From contig OY288257.1 in the NCBI GenBank assembly GCA_958450325.1, forward strand, positions 36,119,018-36,183,017: DNA of 64,000 bases, given 5' to 3'. Of this stretch, positions 19,800 through 29,858 are shown in pieces; within the stretch, counting starts at the first letter, position 1; each line of letters begins with the position of its first letter. The position numbers were made by a program, and so were the translations under genes. The notes beneath the pieces were generated by a model. That model had not been told where the DNA came from. It made no database searches and worked only from the letters and a program-made list of their open reading frames with translations. The DNA comes from Agrostemma githago (lineage: Eukaryota > Streptophyta > Magnoliopsida > Caryophyllales > Caryophyllaceae).

Positions 19800-22402
19800 A
19801 CTGAGGCTTGGACAAGGCGAAAGTCAGAGTAGCTACCAAGCCCGTTAAGACCTGGTAGGCTTCCGGTCGGGTCGTTTATAGTCCGTTAGACTCGCGTGAA
19901 GGGCTCGCGAGCCGCAAGACAGAAATCATACCTGAGCTTGATGATTGTACTCCGTGGGGAATTTGGGCTTGTCGCGCAAGCCCTGGGCGTGCCTGTGTGT
20001 TGGCTCATCCCGTGCTATCCCGTAAAATGCTGCTGGGGAGATTTGATGACTTGCATGTCGTTGCTTGAGTCGTACCTGTATAAGTCACATAAAAATGTAT
20101 GCAACACGTAGGTAGTAAAATGACTCGTGCTGGGGAAAATGATTTTTGAAGTTTTTGAAATTTTGAATTTGAAATCCTAAAAGCAATCACGAGCTAGGTT
20201 TTCAAAATGGAAAGGGGTAGAAAAGAAATTCGCAGTTTAAATAGACTTAAATCTGACCTTGTCGAAAAAGATCTTTTTTCAAATGGCTAAACTTTGCAAA
20301 TCTCAAAGTGGAATGTGAAGAGAGAGGCCTACAGACAGACTCGACTCTGGACGCGACAGGACGAGTTGACCGACACGGACTGGACTCTCTAAGGGTTGGA
20401 CCGTGACTCGGTAGGGGTGTGGGCCGCCTAACAAGACTCTTAAGTTGCCCTATCCCGTAGCCTAGGCGAGTGGCAACGGTCGCACATCGAAATGGGATAG
20501 ATATGCTTTGGGGGAATTGCAGTAGCCTGTAATGAGACTGTTTTAGTCTGGTGCCCTTCTGGATTTCCTATTTTAGGATACATTTCCAAAGTGGGTATTG
20601 CCTTGAGTCTTGACAGATTCTTGTCTTCGACTGAGCCGAGTACTAGGACACACTACAAAAAGGAGGCTAGATTTTTTGTTGGATTCATCTGGATTTTGTG
20701 AGTGGATGGAGGTCTTCTGTCTAAGAGAAGCCCCCGGGACAACAAAGCTAGCTATTGAGAACACGATGGTGTCGTGACCGGAATAATGACGCTTTTTGAA
20801 TGTGTGTCAAAGTGGGTGGTTGTGCCTCTGTTGAAAGGCTGCCTACGTATTCACGTGTGGTGAAATCAAACCAAGCCGTAGTTCAGTGTCAGAAGATGTA
20901 TTATGATGCCTATTCTAATAGGACTTTGTGTGTAACTAGCCATAATGACGGTGTAGGCTAGGTGCATTCCCAGTGATGTCTTGATCAAAGGGCTTGAATG
21001 GTTAGGATATCAATCCTGTGACTGTGAGCATTCTCCGGGGTAGCCCCCAGAGGTGGTGTGAACTATTTGGGCATGTTCTATGCTGACTGCAAGTTGAGTT
21101 CCCGTGTTTGGGGTTGGTAACTGGTCTGGATGTGAAAAATTGGGATGGGATTTTAACGAGTTTTGCTCTCGGGGATTTTAACGAGTTTTGCTCTTGGGGA
21201 TTTTTACGAGTTTTGCTCTCGGGGATTTTTACGAGTTTTGCTCTCGGGATTTGATATATTTGGGGATGTGGTGCTAGGAAGTAAATGGCCTTGATAACTC
21301 GAAATCTGGAGCTCGGTTCTTTGGAGCTAAGGCTTCGAGAGCCGGTTTGATAATGAAGTAAATGGTCTTGATGACTCGAAATCTGGAGCTCGGTTCTGTG
21401 GAGCTAAGGCTTCAAGAGCCGGTTTGATAATGCGGGATCTGGTTTTGATGTCTGGCCCTAATTGTTAGGGGTATGCTATGGAGCTTGAATCCTCAAAATT
21501 TCGGGCTGTCTCTGGCTTGGGTCTCGGGAAGGTCTTGAGGGTTGTAATGTGGGAAGGCTGAGTGTGGTGTTAGCTGACCAGCTTGGTTGTTACTCCCCTA
21601 TTGGATGGCATGGATAATTTTGAATTTGACCGTACCTCGGTCAAAGGATTTTCACTTGAGTTGACCGTTGACCACGATCATGGGTATTTGATTTTTTGAT
21701 TGACCTCTTAGCAGCGGTCATGGGTCTTGATAAGTTTGACCGTACCCTGGTCGTGGGGCTTTCACTTGAATTGACCGTTGACCACGATCATGGGTATTCT
21801 GATTTTTTTTTTGATGATGGCCTGCTTTTTTGTTTTGGCCTTTTGCTTTTTTTTTTTCTTATTTTTTCATGGACTTTCGATTTTTTTTTGTCCAGTTTTC
21901 TCTTTTTTTGACTTTTGATTTTTTTGTCCAGTGTTTTTTTTTTCTTTTTTTTTGTCGGTCAGACTAACACCTAAGGTAGGGATTGGTCAGTCTTATTGGA
22001 GGGGTGTTTTATTGTGGGAAATGGGCTTGCCTCCCGTCCTGAACCCAAACTTGGAGATTACCTAGATTTGTCATAGGATTCGATACCGCTCCTGCTACGG
22101 GTATTTATGTGGTTTTTCTATACCAGGCACGGAGTAGGTAAAAAAGAAAACACGGGCTCGGTTTCCTGCAGTCATTATAGATGTGCCTATAATAGTCACG
22201 TGCGTGTGCTCACAGTGTATGATGGTGTTCATCATGTTCTCGGAAACACGTAAGGAAAGTATGTAGGAGAAAGAATATTGAAAGCTGATTTTATTGAATT
22301 TTGAAAAAAGAGGACAGAATACAACTGACTCTGACTCTAACTTTGACTTTGACTTCGAAGGGAATAATACATCCTAGACTCGGACTCAGACTCGGACTCA
22401 AA
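19800..22402 (-). other. E3 3' untranslated region with tandem repeats
   Basis: No gene found. It contains four copies of a 27-bp unit (ACGAGTTTTGCTCTCGGGGA) at about 21147-21249 and a 75-bp unit repeated twice at about 21281-21433. A 'GACCACGATCATGGGTAT' block is duplicated at 21670 and 21780. A T-rich tract fills 21805-21955, and GACTC-type hexamers lie at 22320-22420. Much of it parallels the E2 3' region (42745-45495), where the 75-bp unit is single. Confidence 0.65.
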
Positions 22403-23074
22403 TCAGATCCGGACTCTCGGATAATGACATGTAGATTGGATGCTTCGGTCATCGGGCCCTGTGTAGTCCACGAGGGGCTTTGCAAGTGACAATGTTTCCA
22501 AAACGGGAGTCTTCCCGGCATCGAGGAAGTCTTGAATGAGATTTTTCAGCTTCCAACATTGTTCGGTATCGTGTCCCCTCCCTCTATGGAATTTGCAGTA
22601 ATGCTCGGCGTTCCATGCTTTGGAACGTTTCTCCACAGGTGGGTCGGCGGTTGGGCCTATAGGTAGCACTAGTCCCTTCGGAACCAACCTCTGGAAAGCG
22701 ACGGTGTAGGACATATCCAAGTGGGTAAATGTCCTTTCCTTTGACTGGTTCTTGATTTTTGGAGAGGTGACTTGAGGGTTACCTTTCTCGGCCTTGCCAT
22801 CTTGAGGACATCGGACAGTTTCGTAAGATTGTTCACCCTTCAAATGGCTCAGTTGGGTGATCGGCTGCCTTGCCCGCTCTAGCTGTGTTAGACGAGATCG
22901 GGTTCTTACAAGGTCTTCTTCAATGATGGTTACCCTGGAATTTAGGTTATCTAGGGCAATATTGATTTTCGAGAAGATGTTGTTAATGGAGCAAGATAGC
23001 ATAAGCATACTCCCCTTGATATCCCCTTTCTTGACGGCGTGGGATTTGTTGTGGTTTGGTAGTGTCTCGTTCAT
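22403..23074 (-). CDS. E3 Gag-like protein lacking the capsid region
   Basis: 223 residues. Residues about 15-75 form a helical, coiled-coil-like region (NSRVTIIEEDLVRTRSRLTQ). Residues about 110-150 are a linker. Residues about 155-190 hold the Tat/Ogre zinc-knuckle-like motif YCKFHRGRGHDTEQCWKL followed by LIQDFLDAG. The central Retrotrans_gag capsid domain seen in E2 (SLHLRAFKAFMAIKG) is missing, so this is an in-frame deletion product. The protein could bind element RNA but should not assemble a particle alone (inference). The reading frame is intact, consistent with an element that relied on other Gag. Confidence 0.75.
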   Translation of the reverse strand: MNETLPNHNKSHAVKKGDIKGSMLMLSCSINNIFSKINIALDNLNSRVTIIEEDLVRTRSRLTQLERARQPITQLSHLKGEQSYETVRCPQDGKAEKGNPQVTSPKIKNQSKERTFTHLDMSYTVAFQRLVPKGLVLPIGPTADPPVEKRSKAWNAEHYCKFHRGRGHDTEQCWKLKNLIQDFLDAGKTPVLETLSLAKPLVDYTGPDDRSIQSTCHYPRVRI

Positions 23075-24432
23075 AGGGTTCCTGATCGGAAGAAACGACG
23101 GGTGTTAGAACTCGCCTAAACTCGGCTTTGCGCAAGAGAGAGAGTCAAACTAGACACGGCCCGGGGTGACGAGTCGACAAAGACTCTCGGATCGGGATAC
23201 TTGAATGTTGACCTAGACGAGGTAACGACCGCAAATTAGACTCAAGCTGCAGAAGGGTGAGTCCGAAAATGGGGCGACCATGTTTGACTTGGGTTAGACC
23301 CTCCTAAGACGAACGTGTAGGGTACGATTCTCGGAGTGACTGTGATTAGTCACTCTATCGGAGAATAGCCCCCTATGTGAGACTAAGGACTTTGATAGGA
23401 CTCAGATGGTGTGACATCTAAGTGACTCGAAAGTGGGGTACGTGAGATACGTGTAAGACATGACCCTTAGGGCAACCGTGATTGATCGCCCTGCTAAAGG
23501 GTAGCCCCCAAAGTGGGATCGATAATTTTGTTAAGACTCGAGCGTCGGACGAGTGACCCTTAGACGTAAGGACCACAAACCTTTTGTTATAGGGCTATGC
23601 CTTATAAAAGGTTGACTCGGAAAAGACACCTGGACGGGTGACTTGTGAAAGGTGGGCCTTCCTTAGGATTCGGCGGGTGGGCCTAGTCCTGTTCGAAGGA
23701 AGGTTCACGTGAGACATCCCCAGACTTTTGGACTCGATTGTGTTGACGGACCCTCCTCTGTAGGGATTTGTCCTACTTAGGTGAGCCTTGCCTTAGTCTA
23801 ATAAGGCGGACTGGGATAGGGAAGAAACTCGTGATGTAAGATCGACTGAGTTTCGACGCTAAAGACCTTGACAACTTAAGACTCGACCCGACACTGCTAA
23901 ATACGGGAAGTCCTAGAAGTGGAAGGTTTTGAAAATTGATGATTTTTGAAAAAGGACCGAGTGGACTCGGTGAATGGCCCAAATTTCCGAAAAAGAGGAC
24001 GAAAAGTCATTGGGCCACGGGTTTTGAAAGTTCGAGTTTTGATTTGGGCAGCATACCGACTAGAAAATAGGCTATTTTGAGTAAAATCATAAGTCCTAAA
24101 TTCGGTATGTGTCCCGGGTTTTGAAATTGAGTAGTTCGAAAAAGATGCAATTTTGAAAAATTGATGGTTTTTTTGAAAACGACTCGGAAACCAAGTAGCA
24201 CGTAGTCACACAAGCATTATAACGATGCCATGTATGCTCTATACTAAGTCTCGGTCGGTCTATAGGGGGTCTATACCAGTGTACATAGTCTAGACGTTGA
24301 TCGGGACGGACTTCCTAAGTCGAGTTGATCTTAGAACATGCCGCGAAACCCACTCGAATCGACTATGGACACCTTTTGACATATCCATATTGGAGTACAT
24401 CAACAGTATAGTGGGACGTCGGTCGCGAGTAC
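23075..24432 (-). other. E3 leader with stem-loops
   Basis: Untranslated region between PBS and gag in the minus-strand transcript. It is cut by ATH at 24432 and continues at 34480-34621. Two stem-loops with the loop AAUCAC lie at about 23333-23357 and 23469-23493. No gene seen. Confidence 0.65.
23333..23493 (-). promoter_or_regulatory. paired leader stem-loops of E3
   Basis: In the sense RNA, GAGUGACU-AAUCAC-AGUCACUC makes a perfect 8-bp stem, and AGGGCGA-UCAAUCACGG-UUGCCCU makes a 7-bp stem with one G-U pair. Each is followed within the transcript context by CCCC-rich DNA. E2 has the same pair with a compensating base change. Candidate packaging or dimerisation signals (inference). Confidence 0.5.
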
Positions 24433-25834
24433 TGATCAACGTATTTTATATCGTATTTTATTGTCCCCCGACAACCGTTTTTGAGCTTTTCTTCTTCCAT
24501 AATTATATGTTTAATGTCGATTTCTATTAGAAAGTCGATACTGTCAGTTCTCGTGCTATTTTGTAGGTTAAGTGCAATTTCGAGCGTATTTTGGAGTAAT
24601 AACCCGGGTAGCCGAGACGAGGACGGAAGACGAGGAAGAAAACGAAAAAGCCAAGAAGCAAATGAATATCGCAATTACGAGCCCAGCAGCACCCACTCGA
24701 TCGAGTGGTGCTAAGAACTCGATCGAGTGCCTATTTCCGTGATGAATCAGACTGCAGATACGGATCCACTCGATCGAGTGCACGCATGTACTCGATCGAG
24801 TGCCTTGCTTTCAGGCCGCGGATTGGATTTCTTTTAATTAGAATTATGGGCCTGTTTTGTAAGTCCAACTGATTTCTTTTAAATCAGTTGGAGGAGGATT
24901 GTCAGACTACTTTTTCACTTATCACTTTTCATTCTATTTTTCCTAGACACATTACGTTACATTAGCTTAGGTAGAAGACTACGTTCGTTTCCGTTTTTCT
25001 TCGCAAGATTCATCGTATTCCGTTCTTCCTTTTTCAGATCTCAAATTGTTCGGTATCGCTACTTTAATTTTAATTTTAATTTTAATTTTAGTCTTCTATT
25101 TTAATTCTTGTCTTAATTCAATTCTCGTATTCGTAGTAATCGTTGTCTCCGTGATTCGTATTGTTTATCGTTTTCCAGCGTAGAATTATTATTGCTTTTC
25201 GTTGTTGAATTTTATTCATATTCATCATGTTTAATTGCATTTCGTCTTTTGCTAGTTTTACTACAATTAATATGATTAGGTAGATTTTATCTAGGGTTTA
25301 GGGGGACCGATGCGTATTATTAGGGTTATAGTCAATTGACCTGTTTCTAATCGTATGAACTATTGCTCGAATATTGTTTAAACTCTGATTAATTGTTTGA
25401 TGCATAATTCAATTAATTAGTATCGCAAATTACGACTTTTCGCCGACCGGGTTAAGAACTAATTAGGCCACGATAGTTTGGGTAGACTGACTTAATGCTA
25501 GCGACCGCAGGTTAAGTTTAGATCTAAAGGTTGTAGAGTACCGACCGGACCTGCACCTTAGGTAGTTCGATTAGTGACCTGTCAGTTGACTTCCTGACCG
25601 AGTAATATTCATTGTGAACCTGAGGCCTTAGACTTTTCCGTTATTGATTTATCTATTAGTAATTAGTTATTAGCCTACCAAAACAAACTCAGACCGTGAC
25701 CCATAGCCTATAGTCTAATTCTTAGGAGTAGACGACCGAATCCTGTCTCCTTGTGGTTCGACCCCCACTTCACTATCTACATTAGTTAGTGGACCTTAGG
25801 GTATCTTTGATTAGGGATACGACTACCCCTGTCA
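24433..25834 (+). repeat. ATH 5' LTR
   Basis: Starts TGATCAACG and ends CCTGTCA. It carries two pairs of CACTCGATCGAGTG palindromes with centres near 24700/24722 and 24773/24795, and a run of TTTTAA repeats at about 25065-25095. Confidence 0.95.
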
Positions 25835-25839
25835 AATTT

Positions 25840-25857
25840 TGGCGCCGTTGCCGGGGA
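25840..25857 (+). other. primer binding site of ATH (tRNA-Asp type)
   Basis: TGGCGCCGTTGCCGGGGA, identical to the NA site, 5 bases after the LTR. Confidence 0.9.
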
Positions 25858-25995
25858 GACGGTGTTATTTAGTTGTTTATTTTTTGTTTTGGATTTTAGG
25901 TTATTTCTCGCCCCGGGGAACATCAGTTCCTTGGGGCAGTTCTCACTGGTTTCTTGTAGTTTTCTCTTGTACCCAGGTTACTACCGCTAGCGAAG

Positions 25996-27072
25996 ATGCC
26001 TAAGCTCGCTAGCTATTCTGAGCCAGTAGAGACGTCTTTGCCAAAGCCGATCAAACGACCCACTGCCACAACTGGGTCGTTTGAAATCCGTCCTGCTTTC
26101 ATCACTTTAGTGGAGAAAAATCAGTTCGGAGGTACAGCCAGGGAAGCTCCGGCGAAGCATATGCGGATCTTCACCGATTATTGCTCCACTATTCCACTTC
26201 CCCCGGGGATTACTCAGGAGCAGGTGATGGAGATGCTGTTCATGTTCTCCTTACGTGACGATGCAAGGGATTGGATCACCGACTTAGATCGCACAACTGA
26301 CGAGATTACCGATTGGAAATCTCTTGCCTTAGCGTTCTACAAGTACTATTACCCACCTCAGAAGACGAACATGCTAAGAAGTCAGATAACTAATTTTCGT
26401 CAGACCCCTCACGAGAATATCCATGAGGCTTGGGTACGATTCAAGAAGTTGGTGAAAGAATGCCCACATCACGGGTTTCAGGTATGGTTTCTGTGCAATC
26501 AGTTTTATAATGGTTTATATGACGATTGTCGTGCTACACTTGATTCCGCAGCTAACGGGAGATTCCAAAACAATGTCGACGATGACAAAGCTTGGAAGAT
26601 GATAGAGGATATGGCTACTCACCATGCCCGATGGGGTAATCCGCGAGTTAACACTCGTAGGATAGGTTTGGAGAGTGAGACGGCCAATGCGGTGGCAGCA
26701 CAGTTAGCGGCATTGACTAAACGTCTTGATGCTTATGAAGCCTCGAATACCAAACGAGTGAACGCGATTCAAGCTTCGCGTCAGATTGTGCCGCCACCTC
26801 CAATTAATAATCAGGTTGTTGCTTCTGCTTCCCCTCATGATCATAATTTTCAGTCTAACTTTAACAGGCAAAATCAAGGGGAACAACAATTCTATCAACA
26901 ACAATTTGATGTCATTTCGCAAGCTCAAGCTCAAGCAAATAACGAATATTTGGAGATTAAAGCGCTAGTCCTACAAGGCTTGCAAGCTTACCAAAAGCAG
27001 GAAGCACAGATTAATCAGGCGATTGCACATCATAAGATTTTGGACAATCAAATTGCCCAGCTGTCCGCTTAG
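25996..27072 (+). CDS. ATH Gag
   Basis: 358 residues, starting at the first ATG after the leader (MPKLASYSEP). Residues about 35-200 are a Retrotrans_gag-type capsid domain with the family's usual landmarks: LRDDARDWITDL, WKSLALAFYKYYYPP and FYNGLYDDCR. Residues about 225-265 are helical (LAALTKRLDAYEASN). The C-terminal 90 residues are Gln-rich and coiled-coil-like. No CCHC zinc knuckle is visible, as is usual for Athila-type Gag. The frame ends at TAG (27070-27072), but the codons after it stay open in the same register to 28998. Termination here would give free Gag, and occasional readthrough would give Gag-protease (inference). Gag forms the cytoplasmic particle. Confidence 0.88.
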   Translation: MPKLASYSEPVETSLPKPIKRPTATTGSFEIRPAFITLVEKNQFGGTAREAPAKHMRIFTDYCSTIPLPPGITQEQVMEMLFMFSLRDDARDWITDLDRTTDEITDWKSLALAFYKYYYPPQKTNMLRSQITNFRQTPHENIHEAWVRFKKLVKECPHHGFQVWFLCNQFYNGLYDDCRATLDSAANGRFQNNVDDDKAWKMIEDMATHHARWGNPRVNTRRIGLESETANAVAAQLAALTKRLDAYEASNTKRVNAIQASRQIVPPPPINNQVVASASPHDHNFQSNFNRQNQGEQQFYQQQFDVISQAQAQANNEYLEIKALVLQGLQAYQKQEAQINQAIAHHKILDNQIAQLSA

Positions 27073-28998
27073 AAGCAGAAAAGAATCTCGGAGACTGAAC
27101 ATGTCAATGCGATTACCATACTCCTCCAACCCGGTGAAGGTGACTTAGTCGACATCGTTGATGAAACCGAGTTGGAGAAGCAAGAACTCGCCGAAGAAGC
27201 ATTGGGTAGAACACGGATTGAGGCTACTCGATCGAGTAACACCACCTCACTCGATCGAGTAGACCCCCTAAAATCCGAGAGAGAGCAGTCAAGCAGTCCA
27301 CTCGACCGAGTCAGGCAAGCGACCGAGTTGACGGCCACTCGACCGAGTACAGTTAGCCCACTCGACCGAGTAGACCATCCAGTATTGATCAGAAGCTCTT
27401 CAACGATACCACTCGATCGAGTGCCCTCAGGTGACTCGATCGAGTATGCAGGCACTCGACCGAGTCAATCCGGACTCGATCGAGTTGCGTTGCATGTGTC
27501 AGATGCGCCCATTCGTTCTAGTCCGGTTCCCCCCGAGATAACTAAAGATGCCCCAATAAAGATCGCACTTCCTTTTCCACAGCGACAACGCAAGAGTCAG
27601 ATTGATCAACAGCTCAGTAAATTCATGGAGGTAGCAAAAGATCTTCAGGTAACTGTTCCCTTCACTGAATTGATTACGCAGGTACCCGCCTACGGAAAAT
27701 TATTGAAGGAAATAATTGCCCGGAAGAACGCTTTTGATGAGGCCGAGACCGTGGCATACACCAAGGAGCGCAACGCAGTCGTAAATAGCCAATCTCCGCC
27801 TAAGCTTAAAGATCCAGGGAGTTTCTCTATTCCTTGTACTATTGGCACTTTTACTATCGATAATGCTCTTTGCGATTTAGGAGCGAGTGTTAGTGTGATG
27901 CCATTTTCTATTTTTACAAAATTGAACATGGGTGAGCTGAAAAGCACAAGTATGACCTTACAATTGGCCGACCGCTCTCTTAAACACCCTTTAGGTGTCT
28001 TGGAGGACGTCCCGGTCAAGGTCGGAAAGTTTTTTATTCCCGTAGATTTTGTGATTGTAGATATGGTTGAGGACTCGGTAATTCCTATCATCTTAGGTCG
28101 ACCCTTCCTACACACAGCGGGGGCGATTATAGACGTTAGGAACGGAAAGCTAACACTATCGATAGGAAAAGATAAGCTTTCCTTTGGTTTTGGCTTGACT
28201 ATAAAACATATAGCCGAGTCGTGTTATACTATTTCTGTTATTAACACATCATCTAATGAGTCTGTCAACGCTATTCGCAGGAATATCAAGGAAGCTACCA
28301 TGCCACCTCGCCTTGCTGAGCTGGAAGCGCGAAGATGCAGAGAGGAAGTAGATGAAATCGAGCGCTTGATCTATGGAGACCCGGTAGAAAAAGTTATTAC
28401 TTGGGAAGACGAGGTCGATGAAATTGAACGACTGTTTAACGGTGAAGTTTCCGAAATCGAGATGGTTCGTACCACCGATTACAACGGGCAATCTGAGTTT
28501 TGTAAAGTCGAGCTCGATGAGATAGAAGTTGCCCTCCGGGAAGATAGACCCCTCAGGACGGTAAAGGAGGACTTATGCAATATCAATAACATTTCTGTCG
28601 AGATGAATCATTCTCCTCCGCTACTCGAGACAGTGATCCCGGACACATTACCCAATTCGGCCGAGCTTTCTATGCCTAACGAATTAACCGTTCGAGTTAA
28701 TTTCGTCCTGATTGGTGATTTAGGTGGATGCGATCCACCTAAGGAATTCCCTTTTTCTCATTTTAATTTTTTCAATTTAATTGACAAAGGGGAATTTGAA
28801 TCTGAACACAGGGAACGTTCATATAAACCGTCACCTAAGCTGAGACGATTTGATTTTCCGAATTTTAACGTCTCCGTGCTTATATTGTGTTACTTATGTT
28901 TGTATGTAGCACATGCCCGAATGTTCGATTCGCTCCTACGAGCTCTGAGTTGTTTTGACTTTGGCCGAGGCGAATTCATGTTTCTTAAATTGAGGTAA
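27073..28998 (+). CDS. ATH linker-protease, in register after the Gag UAG
   Basis: 641 codons follow the Gag stop without another stop; an internal ATG lies at 27172. Codons near 27236-27485 translate nine or so ACTCG-NN-CGAGT palindromes into repeating TRSS and LDRV tetrapeptides. Residues from about 27790 form the retropepsin-like aspartic protease, with the catalytic CDLGASVSVMP (about 27871-27903), QLADRSLKHPLG and the ILGRPFL signature, as in Athila and other Ty3/Gypsy elements. An acidic tail follows, with repeated VDEIE motifs near residues 390-445. Reverse transcriptase should come next but does not, and the frame ends at FMFLKLR. The protease would cleave the polyprotein. Expression needs UAG readthrough or reinitiation. 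Confidence 0.82.
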   Translation, partial: KQKRISETEHVNAITILLQPGEGDLVDIVDETELEKQELAEEALGRTRIEATRSSNTTSLDRVDPLKSEREQSSSPLDRVRQATELTATRPSTVSPLDRVDHPVLIRSSSTIPLDRVPSGDSIEYAGTRPSQSGLDRVALHVSDAPIRSSPVPPEITKDAPIKIALPFPQRQRKSQIDQQLSKFMEVAKDLQVTVPFTELITQVPAYGKLLKEIIARKNAFDEAETVAYTKERNAVVNSQSPPKLKDPGSFSIPCTIGTFTIDNALCDLGASVSVMPFSIFTKLNMGELKSTSMTLQLADRSLKHPLGVLEDVPVKVGKFFIPVDFVIVDMVEDSVIPIILGRPFLHTAGAIIDVRNGKLTLSIGKDKLSFGFGLTIKHIAESCYTISVINTSSNESVNAIRRNIKEATMPPRLAELEARRCREEVDEIERLIYGDPVEKVITWEDEVDEIERLFNGEVSEIEMVRTTDYNGQSEFCKVELDEIEVALREDRPLRTVKEDLCNINNISVEMNHSPPLLETVIPDTLPNSAELSMPNELTVRVNFVLIGDLGGCDPPKEFPFSHFNFFNLIDKGEFESEHRERSYKPSPKLRRFDFPNFNVSVLILCYLCLYVAHARMFDSLLRALSCFDFGRGEFMFLKLR

Positions 28999-29858
28999 AC
29001 CGGTCGAGCGGGACCGTAAAAACCGGCGCTAACCGGGAGGCAACCCGGCACCACTTGTACAAATTTGTAATTTTCCTTTCCGCATTTTTTTTTAATTTTT
29101 ATTTTTTAGCTTGGTAGCTCAAATTGGGAGTTAGTATGATTTATCGAGTGAGGACGAGGGAATTTTATGGTTTAATTGATTTAATTTCAGGATTTCGAAG
29201 CAATTTAATGGAAAAAAAAAGCGAGAAGTAGCAGGTGCAGTGGTCACTCGACCGAGTGGCCCATGCACTCGATCGAGTGTCCTGACGGAGCAGCTACTGT
29301 CCAGTTTTCATGGGTTCACTCGACCGAGTGGCCCATGCACTCGGTCGAGTGCCCCTGAACCGGGTTCAGTATTATTTTGTTCGCCTTCTTTTATTTGTTT
29401 CCTATTCCTTTTGTTTTTCAAATCAGTTTTTTCAATTAAAACCCCTCTCCCTTCACTAGTCTTAGAACCCTAACCCCCAATTCACCCAAATCACTCTTAT
29501 TTCATCAATTCCTCACCAAATCTCACGATTTTTGCTTCTAAATTGTAATTGGGAGTGTTTCTTTGTGTTTCTTGGTGTCGATTTCTGAAATTTTCGTCCC
29601 TTTCTCCCCTAGTCTCGTCATTTTCGTGCACCCCCAAGGTATACTTCGGGTTTTTGATTTTCTTACTTCTTTTCTTGGTTTTATGGTATAAATTCATCCT
29701 TAGTTATATACTAATCCCATTGCATGCTTAATTTTGTGTTAATTTCACCACTTTATGTTCAAAAATCGATTTTTGTGTATAGGGTCTGATTTTGGCCGAG
29801 ATGTTGTGTTTTTTTGTGGGATTTTTGTATAATTCTGTTTTGTTATTATGCTATAGTC
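28999..29858 (+). other. ATH inter-ORF region
   Basis: Directly after the pro stop is CCGGG-AGGCAA-CCCGG (29033-29048), a short hairpin. The GGGAGGCAACCC box is, from memory, common after pol in Athila-like elements, suggesting pol was excised precisely between here and the protease. Two pairs of ACTCG-type palindromes lie at 29246-29277 and 29318-29349. The rest is a pyrimidine-rich leader for the next ORF. Confidence 0.6.

Noticed and set aside
22315..22425. GACTC-type hexamer run as a functional element
   Set aside because: Short, imperfect and only loosely kept in E2 (45400-45480). I could not separate it from simple-sequence drift.
24568..24783. Minus-strand frames rich in HSIE and DRV, also at 33208-33423 and 42050-42412
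   Set aside because: They are shadows of ACTCG-NN-CGAGT palindromes in LTR DNA and have no independent support as genes.
28249..28491. Minus-strand frames opposite gag-pro and the Athila ORF1-like gene
   Set aside because: Antisense shadows of well-supported coding regions with no motif of their own.
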